Source: an uncultured Desulfobulbaceae bacterium (lineage in GTDB: Bacteria; Desulfobacterota; Desulfobulbia; Desulfobulbales; BM004). From it: a DNA stretch of 64,000 bases. Position 1 is the first letter of the stretch; every line of letters starts with the position of its first letter. The stretch spans positions 1 to 64,000 of the forward strand of contig CAMYKS010000018.1 in NCBI GenBank assembly GCA_947259115.1. The letters run 5' to 3'. This document shows, in pieces, positions 8,419-17,250 of this stretch. Under the pieces are notes generated by a model, which saw only the letters and a program-made list of their open reading frames with translations, ran no database searches and was not told where the DNA came from. A program made the position numbers and the translations under genes.

Positions 8419-10569
8419 TCATCCCTTGATCAGCAGATCTCTCTTAAATGGCAGTTCTTTCAATCTGACACCGGTGGCCTTGAAAATGGCATTGGCAACC
8501 GCCGGGGCAACCGTAGGAATGCCGGGTTCGCCAACCCCGCCAATTTTGTGGACACTGTTGGAAATATACACTTCAACCTCAGGCACACCGGACATGGTCA
8601 GCAGAGGATATTCATCAAAGTTGGCGGTCTTGACCCCGCCTTTTGAAAAATGAATTTTTTCATGAAACGCCACACTCAAGGCCATGACCAAACCACCTTC
8701 CATCTGGGCGGTTATGGCATCCGGATAAACCGCAGGACCGCAGTCAATGGCGCAGGCCACCTTATGGACTTTAACCTTGCCGGTCTTTCGGTCAACGGAC
8801 ACTTCCGCCATATGGGCGGCCGAGGAGCCGAAGCAGGATCCAACCGCTATGCCGCGGGAACGGCCGGCCGGCACTTTACCGCCCCAGTCAGCTTTTTCCG
8901 CCAGGAGCGACAGGGTCCTGTATGGCCTGGAGCCCTTTTCCATGTGATCAAGGCGGAACTCAACCGGATCTTTCTTGGCGGCATGGGCCAGTTCATCCAT
9001 AAAGGTTTCAATGGCAAAGGTGTTAATTGTATAGCCGACCGATCTCCAAAACCCCACGGAGATCGGCAGATCCATCATTACATATTCAATATGACGGTTC
9101 GGCAGTGTATAGACCATATCCGGAATGCCATGCAGGGAACTGCCATCAATGCCGTTTTTTACCTGCTCCGGCATTAATCCCGACATAATTGATGGCGAAG
9201 CAACCTTGTGCGACCAGGCGACCAGCCTTCCGTCTTTGTCCAGTCCTGCCTTTATGGTGCTAACGCTTCCCGGGCGGAAGTAATCATTGGCAAAATCATC
9301 CTCCCGCGTCCACATGACTTTGACCGGACGGTCCATTGCCATAGAGAGAGAAACCGCATCAACCACAGGATCTGCTGTCACGCGCAGGCCAAAACCGCCG
9401 CCAACATAGGTGGTCATGACCTCCACCTTCTCCGCAGGCAAGCCGCTGGTTTTTGCCGCTGCCATTTGGGACCACGTCTGTCCCTGGGTTGGCACCCACA
9501 AGCGGCAACGATCCTTTTCCACGTGCGCTGTGCAGTTAATGGGTTCGAGCTGGGCGTGGGAGATAAAGGGGAGTTTGTAAGAACCTTCAATTTTTACGGC
9601 TGCCTCTGCGAAGGCATTTTCCGTATCACCGGTGGATTCTGCAACCGCCCCCGGCTTCTCCAGGGATGCCTGAAATAATTTATCCAGGCTTTCATCGTTT
9701 AACTCAGGATGCGAACCAGTCGTCCACTGGATATTGAGTTTCTCGCGACCCTGCAGAGCCGCATAGGTTGTGTCGGCGCATACTGCCACCTTATCCTCTA
9801 AGGGAACAACCTTTAAAACGCCTTTGACCGCCATGGCCGCATTGGTGTCATATGATACCGGGGTGGCGCCGAAACGGGGCGGACGCGCCACAACAGCGAT
9901 GCACATGTTGGGAACAACTACATCCATACCGTAGATAGTTTTACCTTCCACCTTGTCCGGAATATCCAACCGGTCCCTGGCAGTCCCGATAATGCGATAA
10001 TCTTTTGCTTCCTTAAGGGGCGGGTTTTGCGGAACAGGCAGCTCTCTCGCCTTCGACACAAGCTGTCCGTAGGTCAGATGTCGGCCATCAGGATTGAGCA
10101 CCCTGCTTTTCTCTGTTCTGCATTTTTTTGCATCTATCCCCCACTCTTTAGCAGCGGCTGCAATAAGCATCTGCCGGGCTGCAGCTCCTGAGCCGCGCAG
10201 CAGATCCCAACGTGACCTGATACTGGTGCTGCCGCCGGTAAACTGCGCATTGGCGTGGGGATTTTTGAACACCTCTGCAGCCAGCGCCATTTTGGCCCGC
10301 ACCTTTTGCCAGTCGGCATCAAGCTCTTCAGCAATGATCATTGAGATGCCGGTGTGGGTGCCTTGTCCGAGGTTTGTCTGGCCCAGCCAGACAGTCACCG
10401 TGTCATCCATGGCAACCTCTACAAAGGCATGGGGCTTGAAGGTAGTAGTTGATTCAGCTTTTGCAGGTGAAACGTTAAACAGGACTAATTCGCCATGCAG
10501 AGCAGTTGCTGCAATGACCAGGCTGCTGCTCTTCAGGAAGTCTCTTCGTGTTATACCGTTCTTCATCAT
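8419..10569 (-). CDS. Molybdenum hydroxylase large subunit, IorB-like, Tat-exported
   Basis: The 716-residue protein starts with a twin-arginine signal (TRRDFLKSS), followed by a hydrophobic segment and AKA. The mature part carries the molybdopterin-binding domains of the isoquinoline 1-oxidoreductase/aldehyde oxidoreductase group, with LGQTNLGQGTHTG near the start, FTGGSTSIR, and the C-terminal GGVGEPG segment with the expected catalytic glutamate. It is probably a periplasmic molybdenum hydroxylase acting on an aldehyde or N-heterocycle. It pairs with the 2Fe-2S subunit encoded just upstream. The physiological substrate cannot be read from the sequence. Confidence 0.9.
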   Translation of the reverse strand: MMKNGITRRDFLKSSSLVIAATALHGELVLFNVSPAKAESTTTFKPHAFVEVAMDDTVTVWLGQTNLGQGTHTGISMIIAEELDADWQKVRAKMALAAEVFKNPHANAQFTGGSTSIRSRWDLLRGSGAAARQMLIAAAAKEWGIDAKKCRTEKSRVLNPDGRHLTYGQLVSKARELPVPQNPPLKEAKDYRIIGTARDRLDIPDKVEGKTIYGMDVVVPNMCIAVVARPPRFGATPVSYDTNAAMAVKGVLKVVPLEDKVAVCADTTYAALQGREKLNIQWTTGSHPELNDESLDKLFQASLEKPGAVAESTGDTENAFAEAAVKIEGSYKLPFISHAQLEPINCTAHVEKDRCRLWVPTQGQTWSQMAAAKTSGLPAEKVEVMTTYVGGGFGLRVTADPVVDAVSLSMAMDRPVKVMWTREDDFANDYFRPGSVSTIKAGLDKDGRLVAWSHKVASPSIMSGLMPEQVKNGIDGSSLHGIPDMVYTLPNRHIEYVMMDLPISVGFWRSVGYTINTFAIETFMDELAHAAKKDPVEFRLDHMEKGSRPYRTLSLLAEKADWGGKVPAGRSRGIAVGSCFGSSAAHMAEVSVDRKTGKVKVHKVACAIDCGPAVYPDAITAQMEGGLVMALSVAFHEKIHFSKGGVKTANFDEYPLLTMSGVPEVEVYISNSVHKIGGVGEPGIPTVAPAVANAIFKATGVRLKELPFKRDLLIKG

Positions 10570-10578
10570 ATCACCCCC

Positions 10579-11031
10579 TTATTTTTTAGTCAGGTCTGCG
10601 GCCATCTGAACGGCCTTTTTTATCCTGGGGTGAGACCCGCAGCGGCACAGGACATTATCCAATGCTTCATCTACCTGCTCTTCGGTCGGATTCGGCTGAC
10701 GCTTCAGAAAATCAACGGTCTGGAGCATAATGCCCGGCTGGCAATAGCCGCACTGGGGAACCTGCTTTTCAATCCAGGCGATCTTTACGGGGTGATCCTC
10801 CGGCAACCCTTCAATGGTGATGATTTTACTTTTTTGGGCTTCATCCACTGAAATGGAACAGGAGCGCACAGCCTCATCATCAATGAGAACCGTACAGACC
10901 CCGCATTCAGCTATTCCGCAGGTGTATTTGACACTGGTGATTCCCAGGTTATCCCTCAAAACCCACAATAACGGGGTATCCGGGGCCGCATCAACCTTCC
11001 TCTTTTTCCCGTTCACATGCAATGAAATCAT
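10579..11031 (-). CDS. Molybdenum hydroxylase small subunit with two 2Fe-2S clusters, IorA-like
   Basis: The 150-residue protein has an N-terminal ferredoxin-like domain with CGIAECGVCTV and a distal cysteine, and a C-terminal helical domain with CGYCQPG and CRCG. Together these bind the two 2Fe-2S clusters that carry electrons away from the molybdenum site. It has no signal of its own; IorA-type subunits are exported together with the Tat-signal-bearing large subunit, whose gene starts 10 bases downstream. It is the first gene of the four-gene operon. Confidence 0.92.
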   Translation of the reverse strand: MISLHVNGKKRKVDAAPDTPLLWVLRDNLGITSVKYTCGIAECGVCTVLIDDEAVRSCSISVDEAQKSKIITIEGLPEDHPVKIAWIEKQVPQCGYCQPGIMLQTVDFLKRQPNPTEEQVDEALDNVLCRCGSHPRIKKAVQMAADLTKK

Positions 11032-11214
11032 ACTCCCTCCTTATGACGATAGAGTGTTCCGGCAAGCATTAGGATAAATTGACTGTATGGTAGTAAGAAT
11101 TTATTAATTTTATAGCAAATATCATAAAAGAATGGAAGAGGGGATATCTGATTTTCCAGCCAGGTATACAAGAGGGCTGCCCCCTTGATTCGGACTATTA
11201 AAATAGTTGCAAAT

Positions 11215-11637
11215 TTACAGTCTCAGCATTGACCTGACACCACCGATAAACGTCCCTTCATCAGGGGCCTTGCGGTACGCCATATATTTTTGGGCATCAT
11301 CGCCAGCCGTGTAGCGCAGCTGATCTGTTCCATCAGTTGCAGCCTCGTAGATCACCTCCGCGACAACACTGGCAGGCTAGGCCCCCTGTGCCATTGCTGT
11401 AGCAAAGGTATTCATTAATTTTTCTACAATGGGTTGATATTCGGTTAAGGATTCATCGTTGCGGAAGTCGAAGGAGCGGCCGCCGAAATCAGTCTGGATG
11501 GTGCCGGGCTCAACGATCTTCATCTTGATGCCGATCAGTTCCAGCTCATAATGCAGCGCTTCAGACAAACCTTCAACCGCAAACTTGGTACTGTGGTACA
11601 GGGTTCCCATAGCTTTAACGGTAAAAACGCCGACCCG
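11215..11637 (-). pseudogene. Short-chain dehydrogenase, 5' truncated with in-frame stop
   Basis: The readable part has the SDR segment LYHSTKFAVEGLSEAL, which contains the catalytic Tyr-x-x-x-Lys, then VKIVEPG-like KIVEPGTIQTDF. An in-frame TAG at 11377 is followed in the same frame by about 53 more residues that fit the C-terminal region of this SDR family and end at 11215. The coenzyme-binding half is missing. Truncation plus a stop makes it a pseudogene rather than a recoded gene. Confidence 0.75.
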
Positions 11638-11812
11638 GCAATGTTTTTGTATTTTGCTGCTCTCTTGAAAATTTTGGAGGTGCCGTTTTCAGACAGATGC
11701 AGATATCGTAAGGAATAATCATTTAGTACTCATTCACCGGGGTAGACAAATTGACAGATTGTACCAGCATTGCAGTCGTTTAGCAGAACCCCGTCTGCAC
11801 GATTACGTCATT

Positions 11813-11856
11813 TATACCACAAGGGCACTCTTTTCAGTACCCCCTTGTGGGGTATA
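11813..11856. repeat. Imperfect palindrome, copy 1 of a small repeat
   Basis: TATACC-ACAAGGG pairs with CCCTTGTGGGGTATA across a short loop. The right arm GTACCCCCTTGTGGGGT recurs near 15.42 kb with one change. Both copies lie between genes. Confidence 0.45.
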
Positions 11857-11905
11857 AGTCTCGATGTCTCCCAAGCTCGTTTATCGGTTTGAGTAGACAA
11901 GCTGC

Positions 11906-12580
11906 TCAACTCGGTTTTATCCTGTCGACCATGTCCAAAAGATTACTCACGGTAATTGTGGGATCTATACCCCATGGATCAAAAACCGTTTGTTGAGAAC
12001 GCTGGACCCAGACTGCTTTCATACCCGCTGAAATTGCCCCGATAACATCGAAAGGATTACCTGAGACAAGCCAGGCGCTATCGCCTGAAGCTCCTGACTT
12101 CCTCACGAAATGGCTATATACTGCAGGGTTAGGCTTAAATGACTTCAGATCGTCAGTACTGACAACTCCGAGAAACAAATCTCTTATACCTGCATTACTC
12201 AACAACATCTCAAGAGCATCTGCCTTGCCATTTGAAAAGGCATAGAGGCGAAAACCGTTATTTTTCAACTGAGTCAACCCTTTTTTAACATCGCTAAATG
12301 CGGGGAGCACACGGTAGATACCCAAGAGTTCAGCTTTCTGTTCATCAGTGAATGATACTTTATGAAAGGCACAGGTATAATCCAACGCCTGGCTTGTACA
12401 GACAGCAAAGTTTTCGTAATTCTGCATGAGCGCTCGCCGAAAAGAGTACTCCAGCTGCTTGTCACGCCAGGTTTGAGAAAACAACCTCGCCCTGTCTCCC
12501 ACTATTTCTTGCAATTTTGAAACAACGCCATGGGTATCAATCAATGTTCCATATACGTCAAAAGCAAGAGTTACTGACAT
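11906..12580 (-). CDS. HAD hydrolase, (S)-2-haloacid dehalogenase type II-like
   Basis: The 224-residue protein has the four HAD motifs: DVYGTLID at the start with the nucleophile Asp8, FSNG, a lysine in SFKPNPAVY, and VSGNPFDVIGA near the end. The pattern and the length match type II haloacid dehalogenases, which hydrolyse the carbon-halogen bond of small 2-halo acids. Many members of this group act on other substrates, so dehalogenase activity is plausible but not certain. It stands alone on the minus strand. Confidence 0.85.
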   Translation of the reverse strand: MSVTLAFDVYGTLIDTHGVVSKLQEIVGDRARLFSQTWRDKQLEYSFRRALMQNYENFAVCTSQALDYTCAFHKVSFTDEQKAELLGIYRVLPAFSDVKKGLTQLKNNGFRLYAFSNGKADALEMLLSNAGIRDLFLGVVSTDDLKSFKPNPAVYSHFVRKSGASGDSAWLVSGNPFDVIGAISAGMKAVWVQRSQQTVFDPWGIDPTITVSNLLDMVDRIKPS

Positions 12581-12636
12581 ATAATTCTCCTTTATTTGCT
12601 TCCTACGATCAGGTTGATCCGCTGGTATGGAGTTTT

Positions 12637-13290
12637 TTATTTCTGTGTTATCTTCTTGGCAATGTCCTTACCTAATTTAATAGCTGCCTCAACCGCCTCC
12701 GGCTGTTCTTCAAATGTCCCCACTCCTACAGAAGAAACGGTTGCCTCAGGACCATATAACATTTTAATGCCGGACATTTTACATTCATCACCATGCCCAC
12801 ATTTAACACATGGAATAACACCCTTTATCCTTACATCACCAATGAATTCCATCCCTTCTTCCATCATGTAAAACTGAATAGCATTGACGCCAAAATCACT
12901 TGCAGGTGGAAGCATTTCATTGTCGGTAGGAACAGCATAAGTGATTATTGCCCCTCCTGGTTTCCCGGCCATGTATCCATGTGTGTGCCGAAGGGGGTAT
13001 AGCCTTTCAATAAACGCCTTTGTCCTGGAATCCAGAGAGGAATAAGGGGTAAAGCCTGCAATTATTAAGGCATCAGCCTCTTTGGCTTTTTCTGCCAACT
13101 CAATGCCGTCATCTTTAATCACACACGTATTTGTTTTTACACATCCCAAGCAGGCTTGACATGGTGCCACCGTGTAGTCCTTGAGCTTGACAAATTCTGT
13201 TTCAAGCCCTGTAGATTCCAGGGCCAGCTTTAATGCCCTGTCAGTGTTGCTATTCTTAATAGGTGACCCAGATACTCCTAAAACTTTCAT
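12637..13290 (-). CDS. NADPH-dependent FMN reductase/iron-sulfur flavoprotein-like
   Basis: The 217-residue product has the flavodoxin-like start VLGVSGSPIKNSNTD, which binds FMN phosphate, then CQACLGCVKTNTC, a cysteine cluster as in iron-sulfur flavoproteins, and later CVKCGHGDEC. These suggest FMN plus a possible Fe-S cluster and a reductase role. The start at 13290 is preceded by AAAGGAG at good distance; an in-frame TTG two codons earlier is less likely. It lies just upstream of the HAD gene on the same strand, about 55 bases apart. Confidence 0.85.
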   Translation of the reverse strand: MKVLGVSGSPIKNSNTDRALKLALESTGLETEFVKLKDYTVAPCQACLGCVKTNTCVIKDDGIELAEKAKEADALIIAGFTPYSSLDSRTKAFIERLYPLRHTHGYMAGKPGGAIITYAVPTDNEMLPPASDFGVNAIQFYMMEEGMEFIGDVRIKGVIPCVKCGHGDECKMSGIKMLYGPEATVSSVGVGTFEEQPEAVEAAIKLGKDIAKKITQK

Positions 13291-13532
13291 AATCAACTCC
13301 TTTGGTAATTATGTGTTTTCCATTTCTTCAAAAGAATTGCCTGAATGTGATGGTGCCGCCGGAAAGCCATAACTTGAAGTCTCTTGCAGCGATTATCCAT
13401 TTCTTCAGATTTAAAGACAGTATAGCCTAGCGTGACAGTAAATGTTGTAACATATGTTACATTGGGAAAGTTTTTAGGGAATTATTATAAATAATGACAT
13501 TTGGGTTTTCGAAAAAATGATTTATCTATAAT

Positions 13533-13772
13533 TCACTGTGCGACAATCAGGTAACGACCGTCCGTGATTATTTTCCCTGTCTTTTTAGGGTATTTCATCG
13601 CCCTCGTAATACTGACACGATGTGCGCCTATAAGAAAACTTAATTCCCCATCAGATGGATCACCATGATTAAAAATAAAGGTACCAATCTCAGATTGTTG
13701 TCGCTTCGCACTGGTGGCAAGGACCTCAAGTTCCAGCGGTGTGAGATTGTCAAATACCCACAGGTGCCCCAC
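13533..13772 (-). pseudogene. Crp/Fnr-family regulator with internal deletion
   Basis: The reading frame joins the very beginning of a Crp/Fnr sensor domain (HLWVFDNLTPLELEVL, then GTFIFNHGDPSD) directly to the end of its helix-turn-helix domain (LIGAHRVSITRAMKYPKKTGKI, followed by the last strand). The family is about 220 residues long, while this frame has 79. The effector-binding core and the dimer helix are missing, so it can hardly work as a regulator. The frame itself stays open across the junction, so a short protein may still be made from a GTG start. Confidence 0.7.
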
Positions 13773-13804
13773 ACAAACAGGTGCTAACTCAGCTCCTGGC
13801 CCAG

Positions 13805-14989
13805 CTATCTCTTGACAAGATTCCTTTTAATGGGTGACCGCTTCCTTCTTTTGGCCCTTTTTTCCTTTAGACTTCTCCTCCAGGCAGGGTATTTTCTGCA
13901 ATCCCTGCTGTCCCTGCAGTCGGTCTTGCCGTCCATATCATTATCAATTCCAGCGTCAAAGACTTCCGGATCAGGATGCTGAGTCGTGACTAAGTTCACC
14001 TGCTGCATCTCACTGTCCTGTGAAACTGTTACAGGTTTTGTTTCAGTTTCATTGTCGTATGATTCAGCTCTTACCGTATGATCGCCCACAATCCCATCCT
14101 GGAGAGTAGTCGAGCCTCCAGTATCGGCCCTGGCGCTGTACAGGGCATCGCCTTTGGTAATATTCACACCCTCGAGCATATTTCCTTCAATGGCGGTGAC
14201 TGTCCCCGTGATATGCCCTACTGGCCTCATTACCAGGTCAACGACAAGTGTCTGGCCATCCAGGACAGTAACAGGCATACTGTCTGTGGTGGCATACCCG
14301 TTGAGCTGCGCTCTTATTGAGCTGTAGTCCCTGGTATACACATCCTGAAGCAGATAAAAGCCGTCAGCATCACTCAGTGCTGAGAATTTGACGTGGTCTG
14401 GTATGGTTATCATAGCACCCTGGAGCGGATTACCGCTCATGTCGGTAACCTGCCCTTCTATATTTCCGTACAGGGGAATATCGCAGTCGTTCAACATCCC
14501 GATATACCCTGACTGGCTTGCATCATCCCAGCGCGAGGGATGGCAATCCAGACAACCATAGCCGTTGTCCGGCACAAGGAGATGATGCCGGTCCGGTGTG
14601 CCATACTGTGTCAGACCTGATTCATACTGGTGGCATAATCGGCAGTCTCTGAATGGTGCAAATTCGTAGGCTGATATTTCCGGGGTCCAGACCATTTCAT
14701 GACAATCCAAACATTGATTTGCTGCAAGAAGATGGTGCCGGTCCGGGAGATGCTCACCATGGCAGCAGCGACAGCTTTCCTCCTGCACATTGGTTTGCAT
14801 AGCGGCTGCATCTGCACTGTTATTCTGCAAATGAGGAAAAATGATCGGCATAAAACCGATAACCACCAATACCAATACCCCCAATATCAAAGAACGCAAC
14901 AATCGTTCACTTCCTTTATTAGAAATGAAAACACGCACTACAATTACCTCCCCAGGCATTGTTATACTACGCATGATATACCTGCACAT
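13805..14989 (-). CDS. Tetrahaem c-type cytochrome with carboxypeptidase-regulatory-like repeats
   Basis: The 394-residue product has one N-terminal membrane segment (about residues 31-50, signal or anchor). Four CxxCH haem motifs follow: CRCCH, CLDCH, CRLCH and CLDCH, each near a conserved RHHLL or similar histidine segment. After that come two beta-sandwich units of the carboxypeptidase-regulatory type (GQVTDMSGNPLQGAMI and GTVTAIEGNMLEGVNI). Near the end is an acidic Asp-rich segment (DAGIDNDMDGKTDC), then a very basic tail. It is likely an exported electron-transfer protein. The start is uncertain; two in-frame ATG codons lie within the first 11 residues. Confidence 0.8.
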   Translation of the reverse strand: MCRYIMRSITMPGEVIVVRVFISNKGSERLLRSLILGVLVLVVIGFMPIIFPHLQNNSADAAAMQTNVQEESCRCCHGEHLPDRHHLLAANQCLDCHEMVWTPEISAYEFAPFRDCRLCHQYESGLTQYGTPDRHHLLVPDNGYGCLDCHPSRWDDASQSGYIGMLNDCDIPLYGNIEGQVTDMSGNPLQGAMITIPDHVKFSALSDADGFYLLQDVYTRDYSSIRAQLNGYATTDSMPVTVLDGQTLVVDLVMRPVGHITGTVTAIEGNMLEGVNITKGDALYSARADTGGSTTLQDGIVGDHTVRAESYDNETETKPVTVSQDSEMQQVNLVTTQHPDPEVFDAGIDNDMDGKTDCRDSRDCRKYPAWRRSLKEKRAKRRKRSPIKRNLVKR

Positions 14990-15181
14990 GGACAGCCATG
15001 TTTAGGTACAATATGTAAATGAATGAGCTTTCGAACTTACAGTATATTTATTTTATTTCAAAATATTATATGAAAAAAACGTTGAATTTTCCGGATGAGT
15101 TTATCATATGATTTGACAGAGGAAAGGGGTACAGGAGGTTGATTTACAATAAATAACGGGGATGCTGCCAATTGTGTTTTT

Positions 15182-15270
15182 GACACCGAAATGGTCAGGC
15201 ACGTCAGCGAAACGGTGAACTTCCCGGTTATTGCCTCCAGCGGTGCCGGCAAGGTGGAGTACTTTCCAAT
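15182..15270 (+). pseudogene. Second hisF remnant
   Basis: The frame reads DTEMVRHVSETVNF, then PVIASSGAGKVEYF, which is the same part of HisF as in the remnant at the left edge of the window. The surrounding sequence does not continue as HisF on either side. Both remnants share the PVIASSGA core, but they differ enough to be separate old copies. Confidence 0.6.
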
Positions 15271-15396
15271 GCTTCCATTCTGTAGACCTTGATATATATA
15301 TATATTAATATTAGTATATTATGATACATGCTTCTTTCCTGATTTGCAGGAAGAGGCTTCAAGTCTAACTTTATGAATAAAGTTGGGGCAAGGAAT

Positions 15397-15430
15397 GCAC
15401 CCCAAGGGCTTGTACCCCCTTGCGGGGTGC
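15397..15430. repeat. Imperfect palindrome, copy 2 of a small repeat
   Basis: GCACCCC-AAGGG pairs with CCCTTGCGGGGTGC across a loop of about nine bases. Its right arm, GTACCCCCTTGCGGGGT, matches the copy near 11.84 kb except for one base. A weaker match lies near 18.88 kb in the opposite direction. Confidence 0.45.
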
Positions 15431-15480
15431 ATTTGCTTCGCGGCACAAACCTGAAGCCTTAAATCAGTTCTCTCAACCTA

Positions 15481-17250
15481 ATGCAGAAAGCGGACACAAA
15501 AAAGCAACAGGAAATTTCAGCAGCAACATCCCTTTCGGACAAGGAATTGCAGGGTGCCAGGCAGGTAATCAACATTTTTGTCCTGGCCTGGAAGAATTAC
15601 GGCCTGTATCCGGAGGATCATGTAAATACCAAAAGATCCCTTGAAAACCTTGTAACCGCATTCAATAGTTTCTTCACGGACCATGAGGATCTGCGCCTGA
15701 TCGTGGAAAAGGACCGTCTCCTGTGCGGACCTGAAATCATCTATGAAGTTTCTCCGGAGGCCCCCTCGGAAGACATCATCACCCTGCTCTACCGTGACGG
15801 AATAAAGTGGATTGAGTTCCAGGAGGGCCTTCCCCTCGAAGAGATCGCCGCCTTTTATAAAATAGCTTATAAATACAGGTTGTTCGCAGAGGAGACCGAG
15901 GGAGACATCGTCACCGCTTTGATGGATGAAGAACTTGAATATATAGATTTCAAGGCGGTTGATATTTTCTGGCAGGACTTGATGATCATGGATTTTTCCC
16001 AACTTCCTCCCCCCGCGCCTCCACCGGAAGAAGTCGCTGATCAAGAAGAAAAGGACCAGTCCCGGGAAACGGAGGAACCGGAAGGAGATGGCATTGTTGC
16101 CAGAAGCATTGCCGATCCATCGATCGGTGTTGCCCAACTGGAGCTGTCAAATCTCGATTATGTAACACTTCAACAGATGGTCCAGGAGGAAGAAAACTGG
16201 GTTATTACCGAGGACCTTGTTGAAGCGTTAATGATTATTATCAAAAGCCAGACCGAACAGGAGAAATTCGAGGCGGTCCTGGGATTCATCTCGGAAGAGG
16301 TTGTTGAAACCATTGAGCTGGAGAAGTTCGATCTGCTGGCCTTATTATTTCAGTCGCTGCACAAGCTCTTCTCCCCGAAATCACCAACTGTGCAGGACTG
16401 GCAGCGCTCCCGCATCGACCGATTTTTCCAGGAACAGTCCAAGCCTGAGGTATTTCAACTGATCTGCGACAAGCTCCTGCAGCTGGAAATAATTGAAATG
16501 GACAAGCTAAAGGCTCTTGGCCAGGCACTTATTTATCTCTCCCCGGAGCTTATCCATTTTCTGCTGCCGGTCATTCTGCAGAGCCGTTCACACGAGTTAC
16601 AAAAGATGGTCTCGGCAGTGATAGTGCACCTGAGCCGGCGTGACATCGGTCCCCTTGAAAAAATAGCCAAAAAGCACGGCACGGAGATGGGGGGCAAGCT
16701 TCTGGCCATACTGAATCGTCTGCAGGGGGATCGGGTCAATAGAATTCTTTTCAAAATGTGTGATCACCCCTCTGACACGGTGCGCGGTAAAGCGATCAAG
16801 GAGCTGGTTGACAGGGATCCCAAGTATGCCCAAAGGCTGTTTTCACTCATTGATGACCCCAGCAAAGAGATACGCACCAGTATCCTTGCAGCCATAGCAA
16901 AACATAAATCCGGTGGGCTGGAAAACTTGCTGCTGAACTATTTGAAAGAAAATTCCGCCCAAAAGGATCCAGCCCACATCCTTGCCTGTTATGAGGCCCT
17001 TGGCCGTTGCGGTTCCGACAACTCCATCCCTTTCCTGAGCAAAATACTCCTGAGCCGGGGATGGAACAGTTTCATGGGTTCAGGGAAATTGATCTTCCGG
17101 GAGGGTGCAGCCATTGCCCTGGCATTGCTCGATACTCCGGAAGCAAAGGATGTTCTCCAGAAAGCTTCAAAGAGCAGATTCAAGGTGATCAGGAAAGCTT
17201 TTGATGGAACAAAGAGGCTAACTGTCTCTGGAGATAACACCAATGACTGA
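15481..17250 (+). CDS. HEAT-repeat protein coupled to an HD-GYP protein
   Basis: The 589-residue protein is helical and acidic. A proline-rich linker (PPPAPPPEEV, about residues 178-187) separates an N-terminal domain from a C-terminal run of HEAT-like repeats. Examples are ILNRLQGDRVNRILFKM, HPSDTVRGKAIKELV and DPSKEIRTSILAAIA. Such repeats serve protein contacts. Its stop codon overlaps the start of the next gene by 8 bases, so the two are translationally coupled, and it probably scaffolds or tunes that phosphodiesterase. The start is not supported by a good ribosome site; a later in-frame start is possible. Confidence 0.8.
   Translation: MQKADTKKQQEISAATSLSDKELQGARQVINIFVLAWKNYGLYPEDHVNTKRSLENLVTAFNSFFTDHEDLRLIVEKDRLLCGPEIIYEVSPEAPSEDIITLLYRDGIKWIEFQEGLPLEEIAAFYKIAYKYRLFAEETEGDIVTALMDEELEYIDFKAVDIFWQDLMIMDFSQLPPPAPPPEEVADQEEKDQSRETEEPEGDGIVARSIADPSIGVAQLELSNLDYVTLQQMVQEEENWVITEDLVEALMIIIKSQTEQEKFEAVLGFISEEVVETIELEKFDLLALLFQSLHKLFSPKSPTVQDWQRSRIDRFFQEQSKPEVFQLICDKLLQLEIIEMDKLKALGQALIYLSPELIHFLLPVILQSRSHELQKMVSAVIVHLSRRDIGPLEKIAKKHGTEMGGKLLAILNRLQGDRVNRILFKMCDHPSDTVRGKAIKELVDRDPKYAQRLFSLIDDPSKEIRTSILAAIAKHKSGGLENLLLNYLKENSAQKDPAHILACYEALGRCGSDNSIPFLSKILLSRGWNSFMGSGKLIFREGAAIALALLDTPEAKDVLQKASKSRFKVIRKAFDGTKRLTVSGDNTND

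Larger units (their letters stand above)
14990..15480. other. Intergenic stretch with a hisF remnant and a palindrome
   Basis: It holds the second hisF remnant, a TA-rich stretch around 15290-15320 and a palindrome near 15.41 kb. No intact gene is visible. The promoter of the HEAT-repeat gene should lie at its right end. Confidence 0.5.

Noticed and set aside
11377-11379. In-frame TAG in the minus-strand SDR as possible recoding
   Set aside because: The gene lacks its coenzyme-binding half, and SDR enzymes are not known to use a recoded residue at this site, so a pseudogene is the simpler reading.
15290-15320. TA-rich stretch as possible replication origin
   Set aside because: No DnaA boxes, iterons or origin-linked genes are visible nearby.
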